Part shown: piece by piece, positions 36,722 to 48,235 of the stretch
How positions within the stretch are numbered: position 1 is the stretch's first letter
Layout: the number at the start of each line of letters is the position of its first letter
Source: Eurosta solidaginis
Lineage: Eukaryota > Arthropoda > Insecta > Diptera > Tephritidae
Reading direction: 5' to 3'
NCBI RefSeq assembly: GCF_040869045.1
Contig: NC_090319.1
Span: 374,805,601-374,869,600 of the forward strand
DNA length: 64,000 bases
Position numbers and translations under genes: made by a program
Notes under the pieces: model-generated
Databases searched by the model: none
Told to the model about the DNA's origin: nothing
Seen by the model: only the letters and a program-made list of their open reading frames with translations

Positions 36722-37690
36722 AGGTAGGTTGAACTGGCCGGTCCATGAGGACCTCACATAGACTGATTGAGTCCGTAGTGTTACCAGAAGTTTGTTTTAA
36801 CGACCAAACTGAAAAACCCTATCAAAACCCAGGACCTATGTTATAAAATAAATCCGTCCTCTTGGCAAATACTAGAAGCTTTCTAGAACTTAAGCCACTT
36901 GCTGCTTCTAGATGTGACAGCTGTATCACTCCTAATAGCTGGAGTCTTAGCCTGGCAAGTGCAGGGCACGAGCACAGAATGTGCTCCAACCCGCACTTCC
37001 TACATCTGCTATCACTGACCAAGCCTAATGTAAAGGCATGTGACGCCAGAAAGCAGTGTCCAGTCAGAATACCCGTCATGAGTCTACAGTCCTCTCTTTT
37101 TAATGATAGAAGCAACTGTGTTAGTCTAAGGGTGTAAGACCTACACATAATCTTCGACACTTTACAGCCCCGCGCTTGAACCCACGCCTTTCCCGCTTGG
37201 TCGATCATGTGCACCTCTCGCCTTCGCTTAATCCTGCCCAATCTAATAGGGACATCTACGAAGAAAGCTTCAAGTGATGCGCCCTTTTTAGCTAGTAGGT
37301 CCGCTTTTTCATTCCCATCTATTCCCATATGCCTTGGGATCCAATATAGATGTATGCCTTTCCCTGTCCCGATTCTCTCCAGAGACTGCTTACACTCTAA
37401 CACGCATTTAGATGCTGTGCTATGCGAGATTATTGCCTTAATTGCTGCTTGACTGTCAGTATAAAAGTTAACACGGTTGCAGCTTAAGCTATTCTCTTCC
37501 AGGTTGTCTACTGCTTTGGTTACGGCTAATATTTCCGCTTGGAAAACGCTACAGTAATCCGTCAGCCTGTATGATCTGCTTATTTCTGGATCAGCGCAGT
37601 ATACCGCAGACCCTACTCCTTCCACTACTTTGGAACCATCGGTGTACACATGTATCGCCTCGTCCGCCATTTGCACACCCCCTATATTAG
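36722..37690 (-). mobile_element. LINE family A: intact RNase H domain and 3' end
   Basis: A 284-codon frame (36822-37676) encodes a type I RNase H, which removes RNA from RNA/DNA hybrids during target-primed reverse transcription. The catalytic set is present: D13 in HVYTDGSK, E48 in VFQAEIL, D74 in YTDSQAA, then H116 and D126 in WIPRHMGIDGNEKAD. A Cys-rich CRKCGLEHILCSC follows near the C-terminus. The 3' UTR runs to about 36722 and ends with CCTACC repeats (minus strand). I/LOA/R1-type LINEs carry such domains. The frame is open and little decayed. The 5' part is at 37800-38255. Confidence 0.8.
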
Positions 37691-37799
37691 CTTACTATTT
37701 CAGAACAAGTTCAGTAGATTTTTCCCCATATTAACCCCAACCACATTACCATTATTATTTTGTATTAATAGCGGCAGCAGCATCAGTCAGAGCAGATCG

Positions 37800-38255
37800 G
37801 AATGCTAGATTGCCCGCGATACACAAGCTTATATATTTTGTGCCAGGTTACGTGTTGCGCTAGGATGCCGGTTTTTACAACCAACGGCAGTTGCTTCATC
37901 CCATCCATACTCGAATCCGACAAAGAGTTACTAGTCTTTTTCACGAGCCCAGACCTACATAGAAGATAACCGAGTTGGACATTATATTATATGCGCCACC
38001 TTCGGTGGGAACTTCCAGCTTATGTCGGTTGGCCCTAAACAGCAGCAAAAATCCGTCAAAGCTTTCCTAGCCTGGTTCTCCACATTAAGTTTAGGTGACA
38101 TCTTCGTGTCAAAAATAACCCCCAAGGTACTTTACCTTGTCAAGCAAACCCAAAAGTACTCTGTAAATTGAGGGTGATCAAAGATCTTGTAATTCCTGAC
38201 GAATACAATTATCATTGCTTTACCAGGGTTCACAGCTAGTCCGGATTCGATAACA
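37800..38255 (-). pseudogene. LINE family A: reverse-transcriptase C-terminal fragment
   Basis: The minus strand gives SGLAVNPGKAMIIVFVRNYK, then KVKYLGVIFDTKMSPKLNVE, QARKALTDFCCCLGPTDISW and KVAHIIYNVQLGYLL-like pieces in several frames: the RT thumb region that precedes RNase H in this LINE type. About 120 bp of decayed sequence separates it from 37690, so the two pieces probably belong to one element. Confidence 0.65.
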
Positions 38256-38400
38256 AAACGATAACTTTTTATAACAAATCGATAACTCGTCGATAACACA
38301 CCTAATACAAGCCGACAGCTCGCCAATAAAAAATAGATAACACTCCTACAACCGGTCGATTACAAACTGATAACCCATCAAACCGTCTCTGTATTGACTT
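38250..38400. repeat. TATCGAT-rich minisatellite, block 2
   Basis: CGATAACAAAACGATAACTT and further ATCGATAAC / GATAACA units, the same motif family as 30745-31560, adjoining the LINE fragment. Confidence 0.6.
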
Positions 38401-38631
38401 TGACTACAGTGTAGTGACTACAATTAAACTTATATTCTATATTCCCCAATGCAGCATACCATTTCCAATGACTACGGTTACTATTAAACATACGTTACGC
38501 TTACATTTTGGATTCCTTCACATCATGGGTAGATATGTTTACACATCAAAAGTATTTAAATAAACAAAATACGCGATATACCTCCGAACAGATTTAGGTC
38601 CAATCTCTTTTCCAGTTTCCGTTGTAGTTGT

Positions 38632-39112
38632 TGTTTTTTTGGCGATAAGGATATTGCCCGAAGACCTTGGGGAGTGTTATCAATGTTGATGGTACTTTGC
38701 CGATGCAGATCCGGTACGTTCCGGAAACAAGTAATAAGGTACTAGCCCGACCGTCTCGGGAATGATTTGGTATGACCACACGAAACCTTCTAGGCCGAAT
38801 GGGCCTTCCACGCCCTAGATCCATGAGGAATTTGGGGTCGCCAGAACCTCGGCTGTTAAAGAAACAGGATTCGGCACTGGTAGCTGAGGTTGACAATTGG
38901 GTTGGAGAAGCTATATATTGCGCTGGCAAACTCTTGTTGCGCTACACAGCCCCTTGAATCAATTTGGTATTTTAGTCGCCTCTTACGACAGGCATACCTG
39001 CCGCGGGTATACTCTAGGAGTGTTTTCCAAACCCCTACTGAGGAGCGATTTCCTACCTTAAGTATGGTAGGCCAGCATGCTACCATCACACCATCGTGGC
39101 CGACAACTTCAT
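38632..39112 (-). mobile_element. SINE-like repeat S2, fullest minus-strand copy
   Basis: From its head at 39112 the minus strand runs GGTGTGATGGTAGCATGCTG (A-box-like), TGCCTGTCGTAAGAGGCGAC, ACTAAAATACCAAATTGATT, CGAACCCC-type variants, TCCGGAACGTACCGGATCTG, AACACTCCCCAAGG and ends in a CAACAACTACAAC tail near 38625. The tail and A-box-like head suggest a Pol III SINE; no convincing B box was found. Confidence 0.55.
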
Positions 39113-39714
39113 AAGGCTGAGTAAAACTTTATATCATTTTCTATTCACAATTGATATATTTGCCAAAGTAAAATATGTCATAAGGTCAAAAGTGTCCCAA
39201 TTTAACCTTTGTATGTATTATATGTAGAATTGGGCATACGCGGCGTATGAGTAACATTTTGCTTGCTATTTGAAGTACCTGCAACATAAAGAAACTAGCT
39301 GTCACCCGAATACTATGGACACATTCAATCTATGTGAGGCAAAAAAAATGTATGTAAACATAATTCTACTTATGTATTTCCGTATATTTGTATGTACATA
39401 ATCCAAGCAAAAAATTTATTCTTTTATTCTATAAGGAATATTAGCCGTATGGCGTATTGCTTATAATACTCCTTATTTTTCATCAGGTCTAAGGTTTATC
39501 TGAAAGATGTCGTTATAAATAAAGCTTAAAGCCTATATCAAATAGTGCGTATATAAGGAATTAGTGTAGGCCAATGAGAAGAATACAAAAGCCATATTAT
39601 AAGGTCTAGGGGCAAATAAAATAACGCTTTCATAAGGTTTTTTTTTAAATACTACTTGCTGTATTAGGACATTTTAACAAAGATGTATAATCCACTAAAA
39701 ATCAGTCTTACATA

Positions 39715-40020
39715 AGGCATCTCGGGAACGATTTGGTATGACCTCATGAAACCTTTTAGGCCATCCTGCCCTCCCATTCCCTAGACCCATGAGGAGTTTG
39801 GAGTCGCCAGAGCATCGGCTGTTAAAGAAACAGGATTCGCCAGGGATAGGTGAGGTTGACAAATGGGCTGGAGAAGTTATATATTGTGCTGGCAACCCCT
39901 TGAGAGGGTGCGGTTTACAACCCCTTGAATCAATTTGGTATTTTAGTCGCCTCTTACGACAGGCATTTCTACCGCGGGTATATTCTAAGACCCATAACAC
40001 GCTGGAGGCATACAGGGTGG
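39715..40020 (-). repeat. SINE-like repeat S2, 5'/middle part
   Basis: Matches 38632-39112 from TGCCTGTCGTAAGAGGCGAC (minus strand, near 39955) to CCTAAAAGGTTTCATGAGGT near 39740. The 3' tail section is missing. Confidence 0.65.
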
Positions 40021-40202
40021 CAGTGGTCAAGCGTATATGAGCCATGAAAAGATTCTCTACAAAATTGATTTGCAAGATGTCATTTCCCAGATGTCGTTTG
40101 TAGTCGGTATATAATATAGCTGCAACATCTTTTATAAGGCCGAAGGTCTTAGTCACTAATGTCTCTTATAAGATAGTATACTTATTTATAATTGTCCCCC
40201 TA

Positions 40203-40424
40203 TTGCGAGTGGCGATCGGAATAAAATCGATTATTTGTATATGCTATCTTTTCCATTTAAGTTTGTTTCAATGCAAATTAGTCGCCATTATGGACAGGGA
40301 GCTTATTCGAAACAGGTTTTTCTACTTTCTTAACTTTTCGATATATAAACATAATTACAATCGGTTATAGCGATAATCGATTATCACTCATCGGTCGGCT
40401 TTCTCCTGCAATCGACACTCGCAA
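40203..40424. mobile_element. 222-bp MITE with TA target site
   Basis: Inverted ends TTGCGAGTGGCGAT (left, 40203) and ATCGACACTCGCAA (right, to 40424), with TA on both sides (40201-40202 and 40425-40426). A second inverted pair, AATCGATTA, lies inside. No ORF. The TA duplication fits Tc1/mariner-type mobilisation (inference). Confidence 0.65.
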
Positions 40425-41019
40425 TATATATATTTCTTGTAAATAAATTAGTAAATCAATACATCTTTTATAAGATATTTGAAAGGACAAAAAGAATATT
40501 AACTTATTTAAACTAGTTTTTCAAATAAAAAGAAAATCCTGTGTCTTTAAAAATATTACGATTTATAGACTAAACCTAGGTTATATTTATCTTTTAGAAT
40601 ACTTATGTATATATATGTGCGTGTGTCCTTACTTAGTACATTTGGATTTTATTAGTGACTTTTTGTTCTAAACTTCTACAATCTGAGCATTTAAATAAAA
40701 GACTTCGTAATTTTTTATTCAACGTTTATTTAACGCAATAAATTACTTGGAACAAATACGGTACTTGGAATAAATATGGTAAATAGAAATATTCAAATAC
40801 TTAAAAATAGTTTTGCCTTTAGTGGCAGTACAGTCACGCTTTTGTTTGTACTGCAGAAAGCTATTTTAAATAAAAAAAGGATATTAATTTGCATTTAAAT
40901 AAGGTGCAATGAAAAAGGAATGCGTAAATATTTTGGTATAAAAACTGTCACGTGCAGTCATTTCTACACTGAGTGCGCCTTATTTTAATGGAGATCAATT
41001 TATGGCTTCTCCAACGTAA

Positions 41020-41190
41020 ACTGCGGCCACCGTGGTGTGATGGGATATAGATCGGTATCTTCCGGAAACTAACGCCCGACCGTTGCGGGAACGATTTGCT
41101 ATGACCGCATCGGACCTTCTTGGTCATCCCACAACCCAACCCCGTTTCTCCGTGAGGAGCTTGGAATAGTCAGAGCCTCGCCTTCTGAGT
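41020..41190 (-). repeat. SINE-like repeat S2 fragment
   Basis: Short minus-strand piece with GATCGGTATCTTCCGGAAAC, CGACCGTTGCGGGAACGATT and CTTGGTCATCCCACAACCC, matching the S2 middle. Confidence 0.5.
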
Positions 41191-41245
41191 ATGAGTACGA
41201 TAAATTCGTATTTGTTAGAGGGTCGCCTTGCGCAGTTGACGTGAA

Positions 41246-41588
41246 ATAAATAAATAAATGTAAGGCGCGATAACCTCCGAAGAGATCTAAGGCCGAGCTT
41301 CTCTTCCAATTTGGGTCATGCTCCTCTTGATTATCCCTACAAATTTGCATGTTTTATGCTGACTCCGAACGGCATCTGCAAGGCAGATGAGTTTTCTCTG
41401 AGAGCTTTCATGGCAGAAATACACTCAGAGTGCCTTGCCAAACACTGACGGGGCGACCCCGCTTAGAAACATTTTCTTCTAATTGAAAAAACTTGTTTCT
41501 AAAATTTTGATGTTGCTTTGCCCGAGACGTGAACCCAGCATCTTCGGTGTGGTAGGAGGACCACGCTACCATCACACCACGCCGGCTA
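41246..41588 (-). mobile_element. tRNA-derived SINE (family S1), minus-strand copy
   Basis: The minus strand starts GCCGGCGTGGTGTGATGGTA, with A-box-like TGATGGTAGCGTGG (41560-41573) and B-box-like GGGTTCACGTCTCGG (41524-41538), then the AAAGCAACATCAAAA linker, body GTGTATTTCTGCCATGAAAG, and an (ATTT)n tail at about 41246-41262. This is the clearest copy of the S1 head. Confidence 0.8.
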
Positions 41589-41719
41589 CTCAAGTTATGT
41601 TAAAAAGATAATTATAGAAATGTTTTTCAACCGACTCTACAGCACACCGCAAACTGAGAAGAAGCGTGGCCTTAATTTTTAAACGGTTTTATTTAGGATG
41701 ACTTGAGAGGCAGCACGGC

Positions 41720-42010
41720 CAGCGTGAATTTTGTAATTAAAATTTAAGTAACTTCCCGATAAACTACAAGCCTGAAACTTGGAATATAGTTCAGAACCCA
41801 ATGACAATGCAATAATAAGAAAAAAGTCGCCGCTAGGTGGCGCAAGGATCGAGATATTCACTAAAATCGTATTTGTGGTCCGATTTGGCTCATATTTGGA
41901 AATCATATTTGACATACAGAAATAGAAACCGCTTTAGAAAAAAAAAATTCGCGCTAGGTGTCGCAAAAATTGAGATACTCAAAAAACTCGTACTTGTCTG
42001 TCCGATTTGG
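41720..42010 (+). repeat. third copy of the CTCF-like repeat
   Basis: Cores CGCTAGGTGGCGC at 41831-41843 and CGCGCTAGGTGTCGC at 41951-41965 in the same context as 1-790: AACTTCCCG, CCTGAAACTTGG, ATGACAATGCAATA before the core and GGATCGAGATA after it. Confidence 0.75.
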
Positions 42011-43000
42011 CTCTTTGAACAAATATTATATACAGTCCGGTAGAAATGACATCCAAATACTTTGCAGCACATAAGTTCAAATTTTGTTAGTGAAATTTCA
42101 GTATAGTAAAATAAATAAATAAAAATTTTTAAGTTAAACGGTTTTATTGAAAACAATACTTACATTAGTTTGTAATAGTACTAAAAGCTAGAAAATAATT
42201 AGGTAGATCCTAGGTACTAGTCATCACATTCCTCATCAATCTAGGGTGTTGCTCAGACAATTAAATTAAAGCGTTGGGCGCGTTTTTGTTTCTTGCCAAT
42301 CACGCCAATTGAAAAACAACGTGAATGAGGCAATACTTAAATGCTTTTTTACGGCAAAATGGCATTTACTGAAAAACAGCCCGAAACGATTTGCACTTAC
42401 GTATTTACGAGTATGTATGTAATGACTTTTGACCTTTTACACTTCATTCATTTTTATTTTCAGTGATTAATAATTTATACTGCATGATGATGACAATGCA
42501 ATACGAAATAAATAAATGACACCCAATGCATACAATAATTTACAACAAAAAAAAACTTTTCAACAAAGTCTCGAAAATCCTACTCATAAATTTTTTAAAT
42601 GCTGTTGAAGAGTTCGAAGCCAAAAATGGGTTAACTATTCTGTGTAGCTTTAACAAGAGGATCTCCATTCAATTCAGATACTGATTGTTGTTGTATTTTT
42701 TATATGTTAGTTCATAATATGAATGAGCCAATTTCCACAGCACAATAAACGAAGCAAAAAAAGAAGAAACGGTTGGAACTTATTTTTCAGTTTTCTAGGT
42801 GGCAATGAATCTATTTTCCAAACAATTTGAGGTCGAGTGTGGCTTAGTTGGGAAGTGAAGTGTGTATTTTGGATATTTTAAGTGCAACAAGGATATTTTA
42901 CAAAGTATAAGAAGGGTGCACAACTATCTGTGGTATTCTATCAGTTACATACAACGAAAATGTAAAATAATGTACTCCAGACTGGGTCGGTTCCGATACG
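42011..43000. other. no gene recognised
   Basis: AT-rich sequence. AGACTGGGTCGGTTCC at 42979 resembles the left terminus of the palindromic element at 63467 and may be a solo end. Confidence 0.35.
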
Positions 43001-43084
43001 AAATGTGGCGGAATCCATAAGGAAATCAAGGCACAGTCAAGAAAGTAAAGTAAAGAAAAGACAAAGAAAGAAAAGGTTTGTTAT

Positions 43085-44232
43085 AGTAGTGTTACCGACG
43101 AAATTAGATCGGGTATGCAGGCTATCAATGCTTAGCATTACGGGATCCTTGCAAACAACCCCGCCGCTTGCACTATATGCCATTCTGCATATTTCACCTG
43201 CAGACCTGGTGGCAAAGAACATAGCGTTAATAACTGTAACGAGGATCAGTGCCTCGGGGCACCTTGAGCGCAAACCATACAGCCATAGTAGCATAGCGTC
43301 AACAATCACGGGATGAACATACTACCTGATTCGGTATCTGCGCTTCGAAGGGGATCTTAGAGCCACAATAGAGGTGAATGGTTGGCGCAGAGGTACTCAA
43401 ATGGCGGACGAGGTGATACACGTGTACACCGATGATTCCAAAATAGTAGAAAGTATTGGGTCTACGGTATACTGTGATGATACCGAAATATACAAATCCT
43501 ACAAACTGCCACATCGCTGTAGCATTTTCAAGCGAAAGTATTAGCCGTAGCCAAAGCAATAGAAATACTCGAAGAAAAGTTCTTAAACTGCAGCCGTGTC
43601 AACTTTTATACTGACAGTCAAGCAGCAATTAAGGCAATAATCTCGCATAACACAACATCTAAAAGTGTGTTAGAGTGTAAGCAATTCCTTACAAGAATCG
43701 GCGTAGGGAGAAGCGTTCATCTGTGGATGAACCGATTGAAAAGGATGCATCCATCCAAGCGCGGGGCTGTAAAGTGTCGAATGTCATGTGTAGATCATAA
43801 AACCTTAGACTAACAAAGTCACTCCTATCATTAAAACGTAAGGACTGTAGACTCGTGACGGGTATTCTGACTGGACACTGCCTTCTGGCTTCACATGCTT
43901 TTCAATTATTACTTGTTGGTGATAGCAGATATAGCATTTTGCGGGTTGGAGGAAGAAGCGCTCGTTTCGTGCTCGTGCCCTGTGATTGCCAGGCAAAGAC
44001 TCCAACTATTAAGATTGATACAGCTGTCAGGTCTAGAAGCAGCAAGTAGCATAGGTGCTAGAAAGCTTCCAATATTTGCCAAGAAGATGGAGTTATTTGA
44101 TAACAAAGGTCTTGGTTTTTCATTGGGTTTTTTCAGTTTGGTCGTTAAACAACGTTCTGGTAACACTGCGGACTCAATCAGTCTATGTGAGGTCCTCAAG
44201 GACCGGTCAGTTCAACCTAACTTTATCGACGA
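43085..44232 (+). pseudogene. LINE family A: decayed RT end, RNase H and 3' end
   Basis: The plus strand reads SITGSLQTTPPLALYAILHI in the RT C-terminal region, then MADEVIHVYTDDSKIVESIG (GS replaced by DS in the YTDGS motif), a frameshift near 43540, VNFYTDSQAAIKAI at about 43597-43640, an internal deletion near 43735 that removes the H-containing motif, and CSCPVIARQRLQLLRLIQLS near the end. The 3' UTR AGGACCGGTCAGTTCAACCT ends at 44232. Confidence 0.75.
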
Positions 44233-44257
44233 GGTAAAGACAAAATAACACTCTGGT

Positions 44258-44465
44258 ATTAAAGTGTTATATATTTTCCATCGATAACAAAGGTTATCGA
44301 AGATTATAGATTTTTTATCGACGAGCTATCGGTTTATTATCGAAAATGTATCGATTTATTATTTAAAAGTTATCGATTCCTTATCAAAAAGTTATCAATG
44401 TGTTATCATAAAATAATCGATTTGTTATCAAAAAGTTATTGATTTCGAATCGAAAAGTTATTGAG
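44258..44465. repeat. TATCGAT-rich minisatellite, block 3
   Basis: Begins just after LINE copy 43085-44232 with GTGTTATATATTTTCCATCG, like the start of block 1 (GTGTTATATAGCTTTTTATC near 30767), followed by TTATCGAAAATGTATCGATT units. Confidence 0.75.
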
Positions 44466-44554
44466 TCGCCTCACCGGCAGGTCATGTTACTGATGGCAAT
44501 GACCGGGGATAGGACGCCAAATATCTCTTCTTCCCTCCTTCGCTTTTAGGCGAA

Positions 44555-44850
44555 GTGCTTTCATTCGAATAAAGTGTGGCGTTCATCGCCTAAATTTCCG
44601 CAGTACAGGCAGTTAGGGTTTTCAATCTTATTTCAACCCTACCCATTATGTGAAGATTTGTGTGTAAGTAACCGTATCTGGTTAAAAATTGAGTTAGGTT
44701 AAAGTCGGACTGAATGTATTGTCGCTTCAACCATTGCTTCAGTTCAGCAATAACTTCCCTGGTTCACTTTTCTGCGGTGCGGCTGCTCCACTGTTATTGC
44801 CAGCGTTCGACCGATTCTTCTCACGCCTGTAAGTCAACACCATTTCTACT
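44555..44850 (-). pseudogene. R1-like LINE C-terminal fragment
   Basis: The minus strand reads REVIAELKQWLKRQYIQSDF, NLTQFLTRYGYLHTNLHIMG and, after one frameshift, NPNCLYCGNLGDERHTLFE, a CxxC...H zinc-knuckle-like end that is typical of R1-type LINE ORF2 proteins. No RT palm is present. Confidence 0.55.
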
Positions 44851-44952
44851 CGCTTCCAATCAGCTGTCGTATATTGCCTTTCTATGTTTACCGAGAAGAT
44901 ATAAAGGTAAGATATTTCGTGGTAATGCGTGTTTCTATTTGCTGGTAACTTG

Positions 44953-45268
44953 GCGCGATTTACCTCCGAGGAGATTGAGGCCGAGCTTCACCTCCAGTTT
45001 GTTCCTCTTAATATTCTCTACAAATTGGCGGGTCGGAACCGACATATTTAATGCCGACTCTGTACGGCATATACCAGGTAGATTAATTTGCACTGAGAAG
45101 CTCTTCATGGTAGAAATACACCAGGCGTATTTGCCAAATCACTGGCGAGGGACAACTCGCTTGGAAACATTTTATCTAATTTTTGATGTTAATTTGCCCG
45201 GGAGTTTAATCCTCGACCTACGGTGTTAGGCGGAGCAATATAGTACCTCGGCACGGCGACCGCCTAAC
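44953..45268 (-). mobile_element. tRNA-derived SINE (family S1), divergent minus-strand copy
   Basis: The body matches S1 (minus strand: GGTGTATTTCTACCATGAAG, GAAGCTCGGCCTCAATCTCC) and a damaged head lies near 45210-45268. The B box is altered, so it is unlikely to be transcribed from its own promoter. Confidence 0.65.
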
Positions 45269-45770
45269 TAATCAATTTAAAGCTGGTCTACAAACGCCAC
45301 CCACCCCCAGCACATAATTTAGTGTTACGCAATATAAAAGTCTACATTGACATGTTTATATTAGTGACTTATATGAAAGCCATTGGTGCTTAAGTATCCT
45401 CCTCTCTATCTGCCCATCAATTTGCATGTTTTTCATGTCACCCAGAAAGTACTCGTACTTGACATTTACCTACTTACCTTTGTTACCTAATTCTCTTTCG
45501 TAACGGCCTGTAATTTACTGACTTGGCCAATACTATTTTTCTCCCTTTGAAACCACCCCCCAGCATGGCTCATAGCAGCACTTTCGCTGTGGTCTGATGC
45601 AACACAACACCAAAAAGTAATGTTTATCACTAATTGGATTGAGAAGCTTTGAAAATCGGCGAACCACGAAATGCAAATGGCAAATAGCACTAACGTCGAA
45701 TGCTGAACTTGCAAAATTTTAATTTCATTAGTTTTTAGTTTGAGAGGTTCACGGTTAGTTAGATTGGTTC

Positions 45771-46307
45771 TTTTATACTCAGCTAAGCAGAGCTCACAGA
45801 GTATATTAATTTTGTTCTCATAACGGTACCCCGTAACGGCATAACCTAATCGAGATAGATATAGACTTCTATACATATATCGAAATTATCTGTACGAAAA
45901 AAGAAATTCATTTAGCCATGTCCCTCCGTCCGTCTGTCCACGAAGACGACAATTTGAGTATATTTTGAGGTATCTTAATGAAATTTGGTATGTAAGTTCC
46001 TGGGCACTCATCTCAGATTGCTATTTAAAATGAACGAAATCGGACTATAACCACGCCCACTTTTTCCATATCGAAAATTTCGAAAAGCCAAAAAAGTGCG
46101 ATAATTCATTACCAAAGACGGATAAAGCGATAAAACTTGGTAGGTGGGCTGACCTTATGACGCAGAATAGAAAATAAGCAAAATTTTGAACAATGGGCAT
46201 GGCGCCGCCCACTTTTAAAAGAAGGTAATTTAAAAGTTTTGCAAGCTGCAATTTGGCAGCTGAGTATGTTATGTTCGGTTACACCCGAACTTGGCCTTCC
46301 TTACTTC
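45771..46307 (+). mobile_element. HINE-like element, copy 5 (array-less deletion derivative)
   Basis: TTTTATACTCAGCTAAGCAG at the 5' end, a CCTCCGTCCGTCTGTCC microsatellite near 45923, CACGCCCACTTTTTCC modules, then AATTTGGCAGCTGAGTATG and the 3' hairpin GTTCGGTTACACCCGAAC followed by CCTTCCTTACTT. Shares its deletion junction with copy 4. Confidence 0.8.
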
Positions 46308-46684
46308 TTTTTATAAAATTTTTTTTATTAAGCTCCTCAGAGACCAATCTCATTCATTAAGCGGAAATAATTACCGAAAATTGTACTTCGATGGACACCA
46401 ATGTAGATTTGCAGTTGGCGGATGATGAAAAAGAATTTGAGACATGTGAATAATGTGTTTCTTTGGGTTATGTGTACCATTCAGTATTAGTTACGCTCTT
46501 ATTGTGGTAGAAACTAGAATGATACCCAAAATGTTTACATCTATGTATGTAGCAAGCTTTGCTTGCTTTGCTGCGATTTAGCCCAATAGTAAAATAATTC
46601 CAAAATAAGTAATCAATACCATATAGGGCTAACGGACTACATGACCTGAGTTTAGAGCTAACAGACTACATGACCCAAGCGTGT

Positions 46685-47075
46685 TAGCGGGTTTAGAATA
46701 TACCCGTCGTAAGAGGTGACTAAAATACCAAATTGATTCAAAGGGTGGTGTGTGTATCGCAACCTTTCACGGTGTTGCCAGCTCAAAATACAGCTTCCCA
46801 ACCCATTTGTCAACCTCACCCACCCGTGGCGAATCCTGTTACTTTAGCATCCGAGGCTCTGGCGACCCCACGTTCCTCATGGATCTAGGGGGTGGGAGGG
46901 CGGTATGGCCTTGAGGGTTTCATGTGGTCATACTAAATCGTTCCCAAAATGGTCGGGCTGTGCCTTTATGGTCCTTGTTACCGGAACGTACCGGATTTAC
47001 ATCCGGCAAAGGACCATAAACATCGATAACACTCGCCAACGCCTTCGGGGAGTGTCCTTATTGCTACAACAATAA
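46685..47075 (+). mobile_element. SINE-like repeat S2, plus-strand copy
   Basis: TACCCGTCGTAAGAGGTGAC, ACTAAAATACCAAATTGATT, TCAACCTCACCCACCCGTGG, CGTTCCTCATGGATCTAGGG, TTACCGGAACGTACCGGATT, ACACTCGCCAACGCC and GTGTCCTTATTGCTACAACA. Sits immediately before LINE copy 47085. Confidence 0.7.
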
Positions 47076-47084
47076 CCTGAGCTT

Positions 47085-48235
47085 CAAAGGAGATGTTGGA
47101 GCAAAAATATAGTCGGAGGGTTGGTGCAAGGGCACGAAAATGGCAGAGCATACTATACACGTGTATACCGACGTTTCCAAACTAACGGAAGTAGTCGGAT
47201 CTGCTGTTTACTATGTGGAGCCAGATATGAGTAAACCCTACAGGTTTTCAGATCTCTGCAGTGTTGTTAGGGCGAAAATTATATCCGTGAAGACTGCAGC
47301 AGAAATTCTGGGGAAGCATATTTAAACTGCAGTTGCTTCAATTTATATTGTGGCGAATCTTCACATCACTAAATAAATGCACAACAACAAAAACATTAAA
47401 GCAAGCTACATAAACACATTAATCATCACTTACCAAATATATACAACGCAACGAAGGGATGACTCACACACAGATGTAATCATCAGCCGAAGTAGTACTC
47501 ACATATACACACGCATATGGCTATGCGAGAGGCTATAAACTACAAATACACACGCATATAGCTGGTAACCAAGTAGGAGATTCCAGAAGAAGAAACGTCT
47601 AGGCATTTGGAGAAATACGCGCACAAGGCAGTTTTGATTTAAACACGCTATCAGTTGCTAAGTGAAGTATAATTGTACTACTCCCAAAAGTAAGCTAATA
47701 AAGTCCATTTTGCATTACTGAATATTGTAGTTATTTATTCGAAAAATTAGCGATCCGAACGTTTGCGGAAGGTGTAAAATAAGGGGAGTTTCACTAAATT
47801 CGTTACATCATATTGATTGACAGCTAGGCGGCGATCAAAGCAACAGTCTCACACAGTATTTCAGTAAGAAGTGTCCTGGAATGCAAACAATCATTGTAGA
47901 GACTGTCCTCACTTGAACACCGGTTCATTAAGGGACAGAAGTCAAAGGAGGTCGCTGCACTGTATGCATCGACGATAGACTTCTTAATCCGCTTGGGAGA
48001 AGTCAAGATGAGACTGAAGTTGCACATGACTTATCAAACAGGGAAGGCGTGGAAGGAATCGGGGGCCAGCAAATTGTCGAATATCATGGGCAAATCCTAT
48101 GATATCATACTTACAAAGTTGCTCATACCAGAAGAAGATGTAACAGAAGATGTTAGAAATGCGCGCTGCATGAAGAAACGGTTCAGCAGATGTTGTGTTC
48201 GTATCAAGCTCCAGGCTCCAGCTACTAGGGATGGA
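47085..48235 (+). pseudogene. LINE family A RNase H, split by an LTR
   Basis: Left part (47085-47348) reads MAEHTIHVYTDVSKLTEVVG (G of YTDGS replaced by V), then frames with SDLCSVVRAKII in place of the usual QAEI. The sequence is interrupted at TTCAATTTATAT by the LTR at 47349 and continues from about 47810 with TGATTGACAGCTAGGCGGCG (matching the YTDSQAA region) and a decayed C-terminal half with MTYQTGKAWKESGASKLSNI. Catalytic residues are lost. Confidence 0.7.
47349..47807 (+). mobile_element. solo LTR (family LTR-a) inserted in LINE A
   Basis: TGTGGCGAATCTTCACATC to AAATTCGTTACA with ATAT before it and TCATAT after it, so a 4-bp ATAT TSD is likely with two extra bases at the right end. 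Shorter than the other LTR-a copies and with internal deletions in the U3 region. Confidence 0.75.
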
